A stretch of 10,223 nt of DNA from contig DASWLD010000089.1 of assembly GCA_036396275.1 (NCBI GenBank), forward strand, positions 1 to 10,223, written 5' to 3'. The notes under the pieces were generated by a model. That model had not been told where the DNA came from. It saw only the letters and a program-made list of their open reading frames with translations, and ran no database searches. Positions 1 through 5,340 of the stretch are shown piece by piece; position 1 is the stretch's first letter; each line of letters starts with the position of its first letter. Source of the DNA: JACQFZ01 sp036396275. Its GTDB lineage: Bacteria > Pseudomonadota > Gammaproteobacteria > Acidiferrobacterales > Sulfurifustaceae. A program made the translations under genes and the position numbers.

Positions 1-492
1 AATCAGCGGCAGGTGGGCGGAGGCGGCGCAGTCGGCGTAGGTGAAATCGGTGCCGGCGATGAACGGAGCAAACTTGGCCGCATGCGCCAGCGCTTTCATT
101 CCCTTCTCCAACTGCTCGCGCGCGCTCGCTTTCACTTCGTCGGAGACGCTGCCGCCGAAATAAACTTCCGGATAGAGCCGGCGCGCGGGCAGCTCCAGAT
201 ACAGCTCCAAGAAATGGATCAGCTCGCGGCATTTCGCGCGCGCAAACGGATCGCGCGGATAAAGCGGTGGATTCGGATGCGTTTCCTCGATGTATTCGAC
301 GATCGCCTGCGACTCGCACAGCACGCCCCGATCGGTTTTCAGGAACGGAACCTTGCCGATGGCGCTGCCGGCTTCCGTCGCATCCGCCCCGGTCATGTGC
401 CACTCCTCTTCGAACGGAACGCCTTTCTCGAGCAGCGCGAGCTTGATTTTGTTGTAGTAGTTACTGATCGGAAAGCCGCAAAGCGTCAACAT
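1..492 (-). CDS. Glutathione S-transferase family protein (3' end outside window)
   Basis: A cytosolic GST-like protein of which the first 164 residues are in the window; family members are usually about 200-220 residues, so roughly the last quarter is missing beyond base 1. The N-terminal thioredoxin-fold domain spans about residues 1-75. It shows the Val-Pro (cis-proline) pair at 48-49 in the context GKVPFL and the Glu-Ser pair at 60-61 that binds the glutathione gamma-glutamyl group. The helical domain follows from about 85, with the TYADC capping segment at 151-155. The start reads MLTLCGFPIS and is supported by an AGAGGAAG ribosome site just upstream on the minus strand. The usual catalytic Tyr/Ser/Cys cannot be assigned with confidence; Ser10 in the first loop is the likeliest. 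The substrate is unknown. It lies 103 bp downstream of the class II aldolase gene on the same strand, so co-transcription is possible but is interrupted by an inverted repeat. Confidence 0.88.
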   Translation of the reverse strand, partial: MLTLCGFPISNYYNKIKLALLEKGVPFEEEWHMTGADATEAGSAIGKVPFLKTDRGVLCESQAIVEYIEETHPNPPLYPRDPFARAKCRELIHFLELYLELPARRLYPEVYFGGSVSDEVKASAREQLEKGMKALAHAAKFAPFIAGTDFTYADCAASAHLPLI

Positions 493-510
493 GTGCACTT
501 CCTCTTAAAC

Positions 511-592
511 ACGTGAGGTCGGGAGATCGCGAGGTTGAGAGATGGAAGGTTCTTCTTCACGCTCCCGCTCTCACGCCCTCCCGACCTCACGT
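511..592. repeat. Intergenic inverted repeat, 15-bp perfect arms
   Basis: The arms ACGTGAGGTCGGGAG (511-525) and CTCCCGACCTCACGT (578-592) are perfectly complementary around a 52-nt centre. The centre itself repeats TCACG-type units and CTCCCG motifs. This looks like a dispersed intergenic palindromic repeat rather than a simple terminator: the loop is long and there is no T-tract in either direction beyond GTTTAAG. It fills most of the spacer between the aldolase-like gene and the GST gene and could reduce read-through or affect mRNA stability. Family membership is inferred; copy number cannot be seen here. Confidence 0.6.
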
Positions 593-595
593 AAT

Positions 596-1357
596 TCAGT
601 TCTTATACGATGGGTCTTCCCGGTCGAGCAGCCGCAACAGCGCCGGCCAATCGCGCTCGCCCACGCCGGCCGAGCCCGTCGTCGCCTGCCGGTGCACGCG
701 CTCCTGCATCGCTTTCGACAGCAGGTTGAGCTCCGCCCCGCCCGATTGCGCCGCGATCTGCATCTGACAGGCGCGCTCCAGGAAGAACATGCGCACGTAC
801 GCCGCCGCGACGGTATGTCCGACCGTCAGCGTACCGTGGTTGCGCAACATAAAATGGTTCTTGCCGCCGAGGTTCGCCACCAGCCGCTCGCGCTCGTCGA
901 GGTCGAGGGCGATGCCTTCGTAATCGTGATACGCCAGGTCGCTGTAAACCACCAGCGCCGTCTGGTTCAGCGGCAGCAGGCCTTGTTTCTGGGACGAGAC
1001 CGCGACACCGGCGTTGGTGTGCAGATGCAGCACGCATTTCACGTCTTCGCGCGCGGCGTGCACCGCGCTGTGGATCGTGTAGCCCGCCGGATTGATCTTG
1101 TACGGTGTGTCGCTCGCGATGTTGCCGTCGATGTCCACTTTCACCAGCGACGAGGCGGTAATCTCGCCGAACATCATCCCGTAGGGGTTGATCAGAAAGT
1201 GCTTCGTCGGCCCGGGAACGGCGGCCGAAACATGCGTGTAGATGAGATCGTCCCAGCCGTTACGGGCGACCAGGCGATAACACGCGGCGAGATCGATGCG
1301 CGCCTGCCGCTCGGCATCGCTCATGTCTTGTTTCTTCGGTGCAACGACCGCGCTCAT
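596..1357 (-). CDS. Class II aldolase/adducin-family protein
   Basis: A 253-residue cytosolic protein covering the whole class II aldolase/adducin domain (about residues 15-225). The zinc-site histidines of the fold are present as HLHT (His111, His113) and in MLRNHGTLTVG (His174). THVS at 41-44 matches the phosphate-loop region. By hand alignment to L-fuculose-1-phosphate aldolase, the catalytic Glu of its SSEWRFH motif is replaced by Gly92 (PAGYTIH, 90-96). Classical aldol cleavage by that mechanism is therefore doubtful, and the substrate cannot be assigned. Many bacterial relatives carry only the family name. The start is supported by GGAGG seven bases before the ATG; a later ATG at residue 12 has no comparable site. 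It is transcribed away from the fructose-bisphosphate aldolase gene, sharing a 255-bp divergent spacer, and toward the GST gene. Confidence 0.9.
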   Translation of the reverse strand: MSAVVAPKKQDMSDAERQARIDLAACYRLVARNGWDDLIYTHVSAAVPGPTKHFLINPYGMMFGEITASSLVKVDIDGNIASDTPYKINPAGYTIHSAVHAAREDVKCVLHLHTNAGVAVSSQKQGLLPLNQTALVVYSDLAYHDYEGIALDLDERERLVANLGGKNHFMLRNHGTLTVGHTVAAAYVRMFFLERACQMQIAAQSGGAELNLLSKAMQERVHRQATTGSAGVGERDWPALLRLLDREDPSYKN

Positions 1358-1546
1358 GGGGGCGCCTCCGCATGCATGGACTCTCGCGGCAAGTTAGCAC
1401 CGCCATGGCGGCGCCACAACCGCGACGCACCGCCGCAGTGCGGAACGTCCGCCGTCTTGCGGCCCACACCGGCGCCCGCCCGCTCTCGATGCGTGCCGCC
1501 GGACGCTCGATCTTGCGCCAGATCATAGCGACGCAGCGGCCGTCCG

Positions 1547-1554
1547 TATAAAAT
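1547..1554 (+). promoter_or_regulatory. Possible -10 element for the fructose-bisphosphate aldolase gene
   Basis: TATAAAAT stands out in an otherwise GC-rich 255-bp divergent spacer (1358-1612) and lies about 60 bases before the ATG. No convincing -35 is seen at the usual 16-18 base distance; the nearest TTG (1513-1518, TTGCGC) is too far upstream. The spacer also holds a 12-bp perfect palindrome, CCGCCATGGCGG (1400-1411), of unknown meaning. The call rests on base composition and position only. Confidence 0.3.
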
Positions 1555-1612
1555 TCGGTTTTATTCCCCAGCCACGATAGGAATTCCGCGGACCGAGGAG
1601 GATCATAGCGTT

Positions 1613-2638
1613 ATGAATACAGCCGAATTGAACGCAACCGCTAAAGCCATGGTAGCGAAGGGCAAGGGCCTGATCGCCATGGATGAAAGCGCGCCGACCA
1701 TCGCCAAGCGCTTCAAGCAATTCAGCATCGAGAACACCGAGGAAAACCGCCGCACCTACCGCGAGCTGATCTTGACCACGCCGGACCTGAACAAGTACAT
1801 CAGCGGCGCCATCCTGTTCGACGAAACTATTCGTCAAAAGACCAGTGACGGCACGCCGTTCGCAAAATACATGGAGAAGCTCGGCGTCATTCCCGGCATC
1901 AAGGTCGACACCGGCGCCAAGAACCTCGCCGGATTCCCGAACGAGAAAGTCACCGAAGGGCTCGACGGCTTGCGCGAACGTCTCGCCGAATACCGCGGCA
2001 TGGGCGCGCGCTTCGCCAAATGGCGCGCGGTGATCACCATCGGCGCCGGCATCCCGAGCCGCACCTGCATCGAATCGAACGCGCACGCGCTCGCGCGCTA
2101 CTCCGCGCTTTGCCAGGAAGCGGGCATCGTTCCTATCGTCGAGCCGGAAGTGCTGATCGACGGCGACCATTCGCTCGAACGCTGTTTTGACGTCAGCGTC
2201 GACACGCTGCGGGCGCTTTTCAATCGACTCGCCGAACAACGCGTCGCCTTCGAAGGCACGATCTTAAAAGCGAGCATGGTAATTTCAGGACTTGCCGCAA
2301 AATCGCGCGCAAACGTCGAGCAGGTCGCCGACGCGACCGTGCGCTGCCTGCTCGAAACCGTGCCGGCATCGCTGCCGGGCGTCGTGTTCCTCTCCGGCGG
2401 CCAAGGCAACGAGGAAGCGACCGCGCACTTGAACGCCATGAACGCGCGCCACCCGAAACTGCCGTGGCCGCTGTCGTTCTCGTATTCGCGCGCCTTGCAG
2501 CAACCGGTGATGGAAACCTGGCACGGCAAAGCGGCGAACGCCGCGGCGGCGCAAAAGCAGTTGCATCGCCGCGCGAAATTCAACGGCCTTGCCGCTACCG
2601 GCAGCTATCAGCCGCAGATGGAGCGCGAAGCGGCTTAG
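1613..2638 (+). CDS. Class I fructose-bisphosphate aldolase
   Basis: A 341-residue Schiff-base aldolase that reversibly splits fructose 1,6-bisphosphate into dihydroxyacetone phosphate and glyceraldehyde 3-phosphate in glycolysis and gluconeogenesis (cytosol). All hallmark segments of the animal/plant-type class I family are present. These are GLIAMDES with Asp24, FAKWRAVI with Lys137, VEPEVLIDGDH (177-186), EGTILKASMV with the Schiff-base Lys219, FLSGGQ (259-264) and SYSRALQ with Arg293. Length is close to that of rabbit muscle aldolase, although the flexible C-terminal Tyr of the animal enzymes is absent; this protein ends EREAA. It is not the DhnA/FbaB-type class I aldolase nor the zinc-dependent class II enzyme. 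The start is supported by AGGAGGA at 1596-1602, ten bases before the ATG. The gene appears monocistronic, followed by a strong hairpin at 2655-2682. Confidence 0.97.
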   Translation: MNTAELNATAKAMVAKGKGLIAMDESAPTIAKRFKQFSIENTEENRRTYRELILTTPDLNKYISGAILFDETIRQKTSDGTPFAKYMEKLGVIPGIKVDTGAKNLAGFPNEKVTEGLDGLRERLAEYRGMGARFAKWRAVITIGAGIPSRTCIESNAHALARYSALCQEAGIVPIVEPEVLIDGDHSLERCFDVSVDTLRALFNRLAEQRVAFEGTILKASMVISGLAAKSRANVEQVADATVRCLLETVPASLPGVVFLSGGQGNEEATAHLNAMNARHPKLPWPLSFSYSRALQQPVMETWHGKAANAAAAQKQLHRRAKFNGLAATGSYQPQMEREAA

Positions 2639-2654
2639 GAACGCGCCCCCGGTC

Positions 2655-2682
2655 CGCGCGGCGGCCATCCTGCCGCCGCGCG
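2655..2682 (+). terminator. GC-rich hairpin after the fructose-bisphosphate aldolase gene
   Basis: An 11-bp perfect stem (CGCGCGGCGGC, 2655-2665, with GCCGCCGCGCG, 2672-2682) closes a 6-base loop 16 bases after the stop codon. The following bases (CTCCTGCCGAATAAA) are not a T-tract, so classical intrinsic termination is uncertain. It may instead act as a 3'-end stabiliser or with Rho. The rest of the 235-bp spacer to the glycosyltransferase holds only weak short hairpins. Confidence 0.5.
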
Positions 2683-2873
2683 CTCCTGCCGAATAAACCC
2701 GCGGCGAAGAGCCGCATTGCCTTCCATCGGCCGCGCAATACGCCGGTCGGCTGGCAAGCAACGCGGCGAAAGAACTCCGCCTTGCGCCGCGGTCTAACCA
2801 GCGGCCGACGACCACGACTAGACCCTTGGCGTAAGCCCCGACCACCGTGCCACACCTACCGAGTTAGCCTTAC

Positions 2874-4271
2874 ATGCCCGAACAAACTGTCTTTGCGACC
2901 GCGGTTGAGCATTCGCGGACCGCGCTCGTCGCGATCCCGGCGGCATCAGAATCGGAAAGCCCGGAAAAACCGGCGGATTGGTTCGATTGGCTTTTGCGCG
3001 CGGCCATTATCCTCGCGCTCGCCGCGATTGTGATCGTTGCGTTCCGTGGTCGGATCTTCGAACCGCTGGTGCGCAGTGCAACCTTGCACGGTTGGGCGGT
3101 GGTGGTCGTACGCCCAAGTGTTATCTGGATCCTGATGGGCACGGTGCTGCTCGTGTTTCGCACCGCGCTTTGGTTTTACTACCGCCCGTTCGCGCCGGCG
3201 AACCGGGAAAGCGCACCGAACCTGACCGTGATTATCCCCGCGTACAACGAAGGCGCGATGGTGGCGCATACGATCGACTCGGTCGCCGGGGCCGATTATC
3301 CGCACGATCGGCTGGAAATTTTCGTGGTTGACGACGGTAGCCGCGACGACACCTGGGAACACATCGAGCGCGCCGCGCAGCGCCACCCCGACATCGTCAC
3401 CGCGCTGCGGTTTCCGGAGAACCGCGGCAAGCGCGCGGCGCTGGCCGCCGGTTTTCGACGCGCGCGCGGTGAAGTCGTGGTCACCATCGACTCCGATTGC
3501 GCCATCGAGAAAACCGCGTTGCTTGCCATTGCCGGGCCGTTTCGGGAAGAAAGCGTCGGCGCCGTGGCCGGCAAAGTCTCGGTCTACAACCGCCGCCAGG
3601 GCCTGATCCCGCGCATGCTGCACATTCGCTTCACGCTGTCGTTCGACATGCTGCGCGCGATTCAATCGACTTATCGCACGGTCTACTGTTGCCCCGGCGC
3701 GCTCTCGGCGTACCGGCTCTCGGTGGTTCGCCGGGTGCTGCAACGGTGGGAATCTCAGTCGTTTCTCGGCGTACCGTCGACCTACGGCGAGGATCGGTCC
3801 ATGACGAATTTCATCCTCGACGCCGGGTACGACACCGTTTACCAGCGCAGCGCCGTGGTCCACACGATCGTTCCGCAAACCTACCGCAAACTTTGCAAGA
3901 TGTACCTGCGCTGGGAACGCAGCTACATCCGCGAGGAACTGCGCTTCGCGCTGATCGTTTGGAAGCGGCCGTTGAAATCGATGTTGGTTTCCCTGGTCGA
4001 TTCGACCATCACGAACCTGCGCTACCCGGTGGGCTACGCGATATTGCTGTCGCTGATAGCACTGACGATTTCCGACCCGACCACGTTCGTGCGTATGTTG
4101 GTCGCGATCTGCGTAATGGCGTCTTTCTATATGCTCTACTATCTGCGCAGCGAACGCTCGTGGGATATCGTGTACGGGGTGCTGTACGCCTACTTCTCGT
4201 TCTTCGCGCTGTTCTGGATTTTCCCGTATGCGCTGCTGACCGTGCGTTCGCGCGGGTGGCTGACGCGCTAG
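2874..4271 (+). CDS. Membrane-anchored family 2 glycosyltransferase (hyaluronan/chitin synthase-like)
   Basis: A 465-residue inner-membrane protein with a cytosolic GT2 domain between N- and C-terminal membrane segments (about 38-57, 76-99, 386-402, 405-425 and 432-455). The catalytic domain starts at TVIIPAYNEG (118-127). It carries VVDDGS (151-156), the metal-binding DSD (206-208), and GED (305-307) with the likely catalytic base Asp307. The acceptor-binding motif, usually Q-x-x-R-W in processive synthases, reads MYLRW (343-347): Arg and Trp are kept but Gln is replaced by Met. The protein is expected to polymerise or transfer a nucleotide-activated sugar at the cytosolic face, but donor and product cannot be named. 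No other polysaccharide gene is nearby, so context gives no help. The first in-frame ATG is used; it has no strong ribosome site upstream, so the start is less certain than the rest. Confidence 0.88.
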   Translation: MPEQTVFATAVEHSRTALVAIPAASESESPEKPADWFDWLLRAAIILALAAIVIVAFRGRIFEPLVRSATLHGWAVVVVRPSVIWILMGTVLLVFRTALWFYYRPFAPANRESAPNLTVIIPAYNEGAMVAHTIDSVAGADYPHDRLEIFVVDDGSRDDTWEHIERAAQRHPDIVTALRFPENRGKRAALAAGFRRARGEVVVTIDSDCAIEKTALLAIAGPFREESVGAVAGKVSVYNRRQGLIPRMLHIRFTLSFDMLRAIQSTYRTVYCCPGALSAYRLSVVRRVLQRWESQSFLGVPSTYGEDRSMTNFILDAGYDTVYQRSAVVHTIVPQTYRKLCKMYLRWERSYIREELRFALIVWKRPLKSMLVSLVDSTITNLRYPVGYAILLSLIALTISDPTTFVRMLVAICVMASFYMLYYLRSERSWDIVYGVLYAYFSFFALFWIFPYALLTVRSRGWLTR

Positions 4272-4310
4272 CCAAACCCACGAATTGTCAACGCACCGTT
4301 TCAACCTTCC

Positions 4311-4343
4311 CTTAAGCATTTCTTAAGCTGCGCACACTACAGT
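4311..4343 (+). promoter_or_regulatory. PmrA/QseB-type response-regulator box and promoter
   Basis: CTTAAG-CATTT-CTTAAG (4311-4327) is a perfect pair of half-sites with a 5-base spacer, the arrangement recognised by PmrA/QseB-type OmpR-family regulators. A -10-like TACAGT (4338-4343) follows 10 bases later, so the second half-site covers the place of a -35 element, as in known PmrA-activated promoters. It lies just after the glycosyltransferase and points at the truncated gene starting at 4375. No matching regulator gene is in the window. The site is seen directly; regulator identity is inferred. Confidence 0.6.
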
Positions 4344-4374
4344 CAGTGCATCAAAACTCCATCGAGGAGCTTCG

Positions 4375-4518
4375 ATGCACTACGCATCCGGTATTCGACT
4401 GGCGATGACGTTTGCTGCGGTGCTCACCGCCGCGATAGCGCACGCCGAAACACCCGCCGATTTTCTCGCTTCGTTCGAGCAATCCGCGCGCTCCGGCAAT
4501 AGCAGCTGCGTCCGCTGA
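4375..4518 (+). pseudogene. Truncated DUF1924-like exported protein (47-codon remnant)
   Basis: This short reading frame keeps a full start region (GAGGAG ribosome site, ATG) and a clear Sec signal peptide: basic start, hydrophobic core at about 9-21, and likely cleavage after AHA (22-24). It then has ETPADFLASFEQSARSGN, which resembles the mature N-terminus of DUF1924-type (Sphaeroides haem protein-like) cytochromes. After residue 42 the similarity stops and a stop codon follows five residues later. No haem-binding CxxCH motif is found in any forward frame before the neighbouring toxin-antitoxin pair. The gene is therefore probably a stump left by deletion or insertion, although a tiny secreted peptide cannot be excluded. 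An inverted repeat (CATCGA 4360-4365, TCGATG 4372-4377) puts the ribosome site in a hairpin loop and the ATG in its stem. Family assignment rests on about 18 residues and the promoter context. Confidence 0.55.
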
Positions 4519-4579
4519 GCGAATAGTTTCCGAGTCAGAAGTGCTTGCGGCAATTAACGGCGAACCGTGCGTCGCTCTG

Positions 4580-4915
4580 CTAGGCTGCCATCCCGCGTCG
4601 TTTTGACTTCTGGGGCACCAGTTCTATCTTCAGCTCGCAACCAACCGCTTCCGCGTATTTCTTGAGTGATGCGACGGATGGTGCGTGCTTGCTGGCTGCT
4701 TCTAGGCGGGAAACAGCGCTCTTCGTCGTTCCCATACGTAAAGCGACCGCTTCTTGCGTGAGGCCCGCACGCACGCGAGCGGACAGCATTTTGCGGGCGA
4801 GCGCGTATTCGATTTCGAGGGCATCGTAAGCTCCTCGAAACCCACGGCGCTTCGCGGCTTTCGCGAGAAACGCCTTGTGATCGTGCCGAACGGGTCGGAA
4901 CTTCAAATCAGCCAT
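4580..4915 (-). CDS. XRE-family antitoxin of a HigBA-like toxin-antitoxin pair
   Basis: A 111-residue DNA-binding antitoxin that should neutralise the toxin encoded just upstream and repress their shared promoter. Residues about 42-97 form an XRE/Cro helix-turn-helix: LSARVRAGLTQEAVALRMGT is followed by the recognition helix TKSAVSRLEAA. The N-terminal 40 residues (KFRPVRHDHKAF... AYDALEIEYALA) are typical of antitoxins paired with Gp49-like toxins. The start codon overlaps the end of the toxin gene by 8 bases, implying translational coupling. Toxin-first gene order is the HigBA arrangement. The C-terminus is basic (KSKRRGMAA). Confidence 0.9.
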   Translation of the reverse strand: MADLKFRPVRHDHKAFLAKAAKRRGFRGAYDALEIEYALARKMLSARVRAGLTQEAVALRMGTTKSAVSRLEAASKHAPSVASLKKYAEAVGCELKIELVPQKSKRRGMAA

Positions 4916-5234
4916 TTCGTATCTCCTTCATGCGGCGCCGGGCGATCTCGATCTCACGCTCCGGTGTCTGCTGCGATTTCTTGATGAAGGCATGCAGAAC
5001 CACAACGCGTTGCCCAGCCAGAAAACAGTAGAACGCTCTTCCAATACCTGACTTGCCTCGCGGCCGCAATTCAAACAATCCACTTCCGAAAGCGCGCGAA
5101 TAGGGAAGCCGCAGATTCGGGCCGTGTTCGATCACAAGTTCGACGATGCGCGCGTAATCGGCAACGACATCCACGGGCCAGGATTCGATCTCTGCCAGCA
5201 CACGGGCATGGTAGTACTCAATCGAATATCCCAT
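4908..5234 (-). CDS. HigB/Gp49-like (RelE/ParE superfamily) toxin
   Basis: A 108-residue predicted ribosome-dependent mRNA endonuclease of the phage Gp49/HigB-like family. Recognisable segments are YYHARVLAEIESWPVDVVADYARIVELV (helical, 7-34), SGLFELRPRG (51-60), GIGRAFYCF (63-71) and the core VVVLHAFIKKSQQTPEREIEIARRRM (77-102), which contains the conserved HAFxKKxxxTP signature. Length is normal for the family. It is the first gene of a two-gene leftward operon with the XRE antitoxin. There is no visible Shine-Dalgarno sequence before the ATG; the operator palindrome ends four bases upstream. The toxin may therefore be translated from a very short leader, keeping its level low. Activity is inferred from family membership. 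Confidence 0.9.
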   Translation of the reverse strand: MGYSIEYYHARVLAEIESWPVDVVADYARIVELVIEHGPNLRLPYSRAFGSGLFELRPRGKSGIGRAFYCFLAGQRVVVLHAFIKKSQQTPEREIEIARRRMKEIRNG

Positions 5235-5238
5235 GAAC

Positions 5239-5264
5239 CGAGGTTAGCAAGTATGCTAACCTCG
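5239..5264 (-). promoter_or_regulatory. Palindromic operator/promoter of the HigBA-like pair
   Basis: The perfect 11-bp arms CGAGGTTAGCA (5239-5249) and TGCTAACCTCG (5254-5264) are separated by four bases. This is the classic form of an operator bound by a dimeric XRE antitoxin. Read leftward it contains a -10-like CATACT at its centre, so binding would directly occlude RNA polymerase. The transcript would then start within about ten bases of the toxin ATG. The palindrome is seen directly; autoregulation follows from the family. Confidence 0.75.
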
Positions 5265-5276
5265 ATCAAGACTAGA

Positions 5277-5294
5277 CGCTCCCTTGTGGGAGCG
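5277..5294 (-). terminator. Short hairpin after the oxidoreductase gene
   Basis: CGCTCCC (5277-5283) and GGGAGCG (5288-5294) form a 7-bp perfect stem with a 4-base loop, 46 bases past the oxidoreductase stop codon and before the toxin promoter. In the leftward transcript it is followed by TCTAGTCTTG, which is only moderately U-rich. It could separate oxidoreductase transcription from the toxin-antitoxin pair. The evidence is structural only. Confidence 0.35.
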
Positions 5295-5340
5295 AGTTGG
5301 AGGGGGGGACACGAAGACAAGCACGTTGATGAATTCAAAC

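Noticed and set aside
542..1528. A 328-codon open frame on the plus strand
   Set aside because: Antisense to the class II aldolase-like gene, whose zinc motifs and ribosome site make it the real gene.
2946..4319. A 457-codon open frame on the minus strand
   Set aside because: Antisense to the glycosyltransferase, Arg/His-rich and without domain signatures.
5300..5307. Run of G residues near the end of the oxidoreductase gene
   Set aside because: A single short homopolymer outside coding sequence; no structure or motif attached to it.
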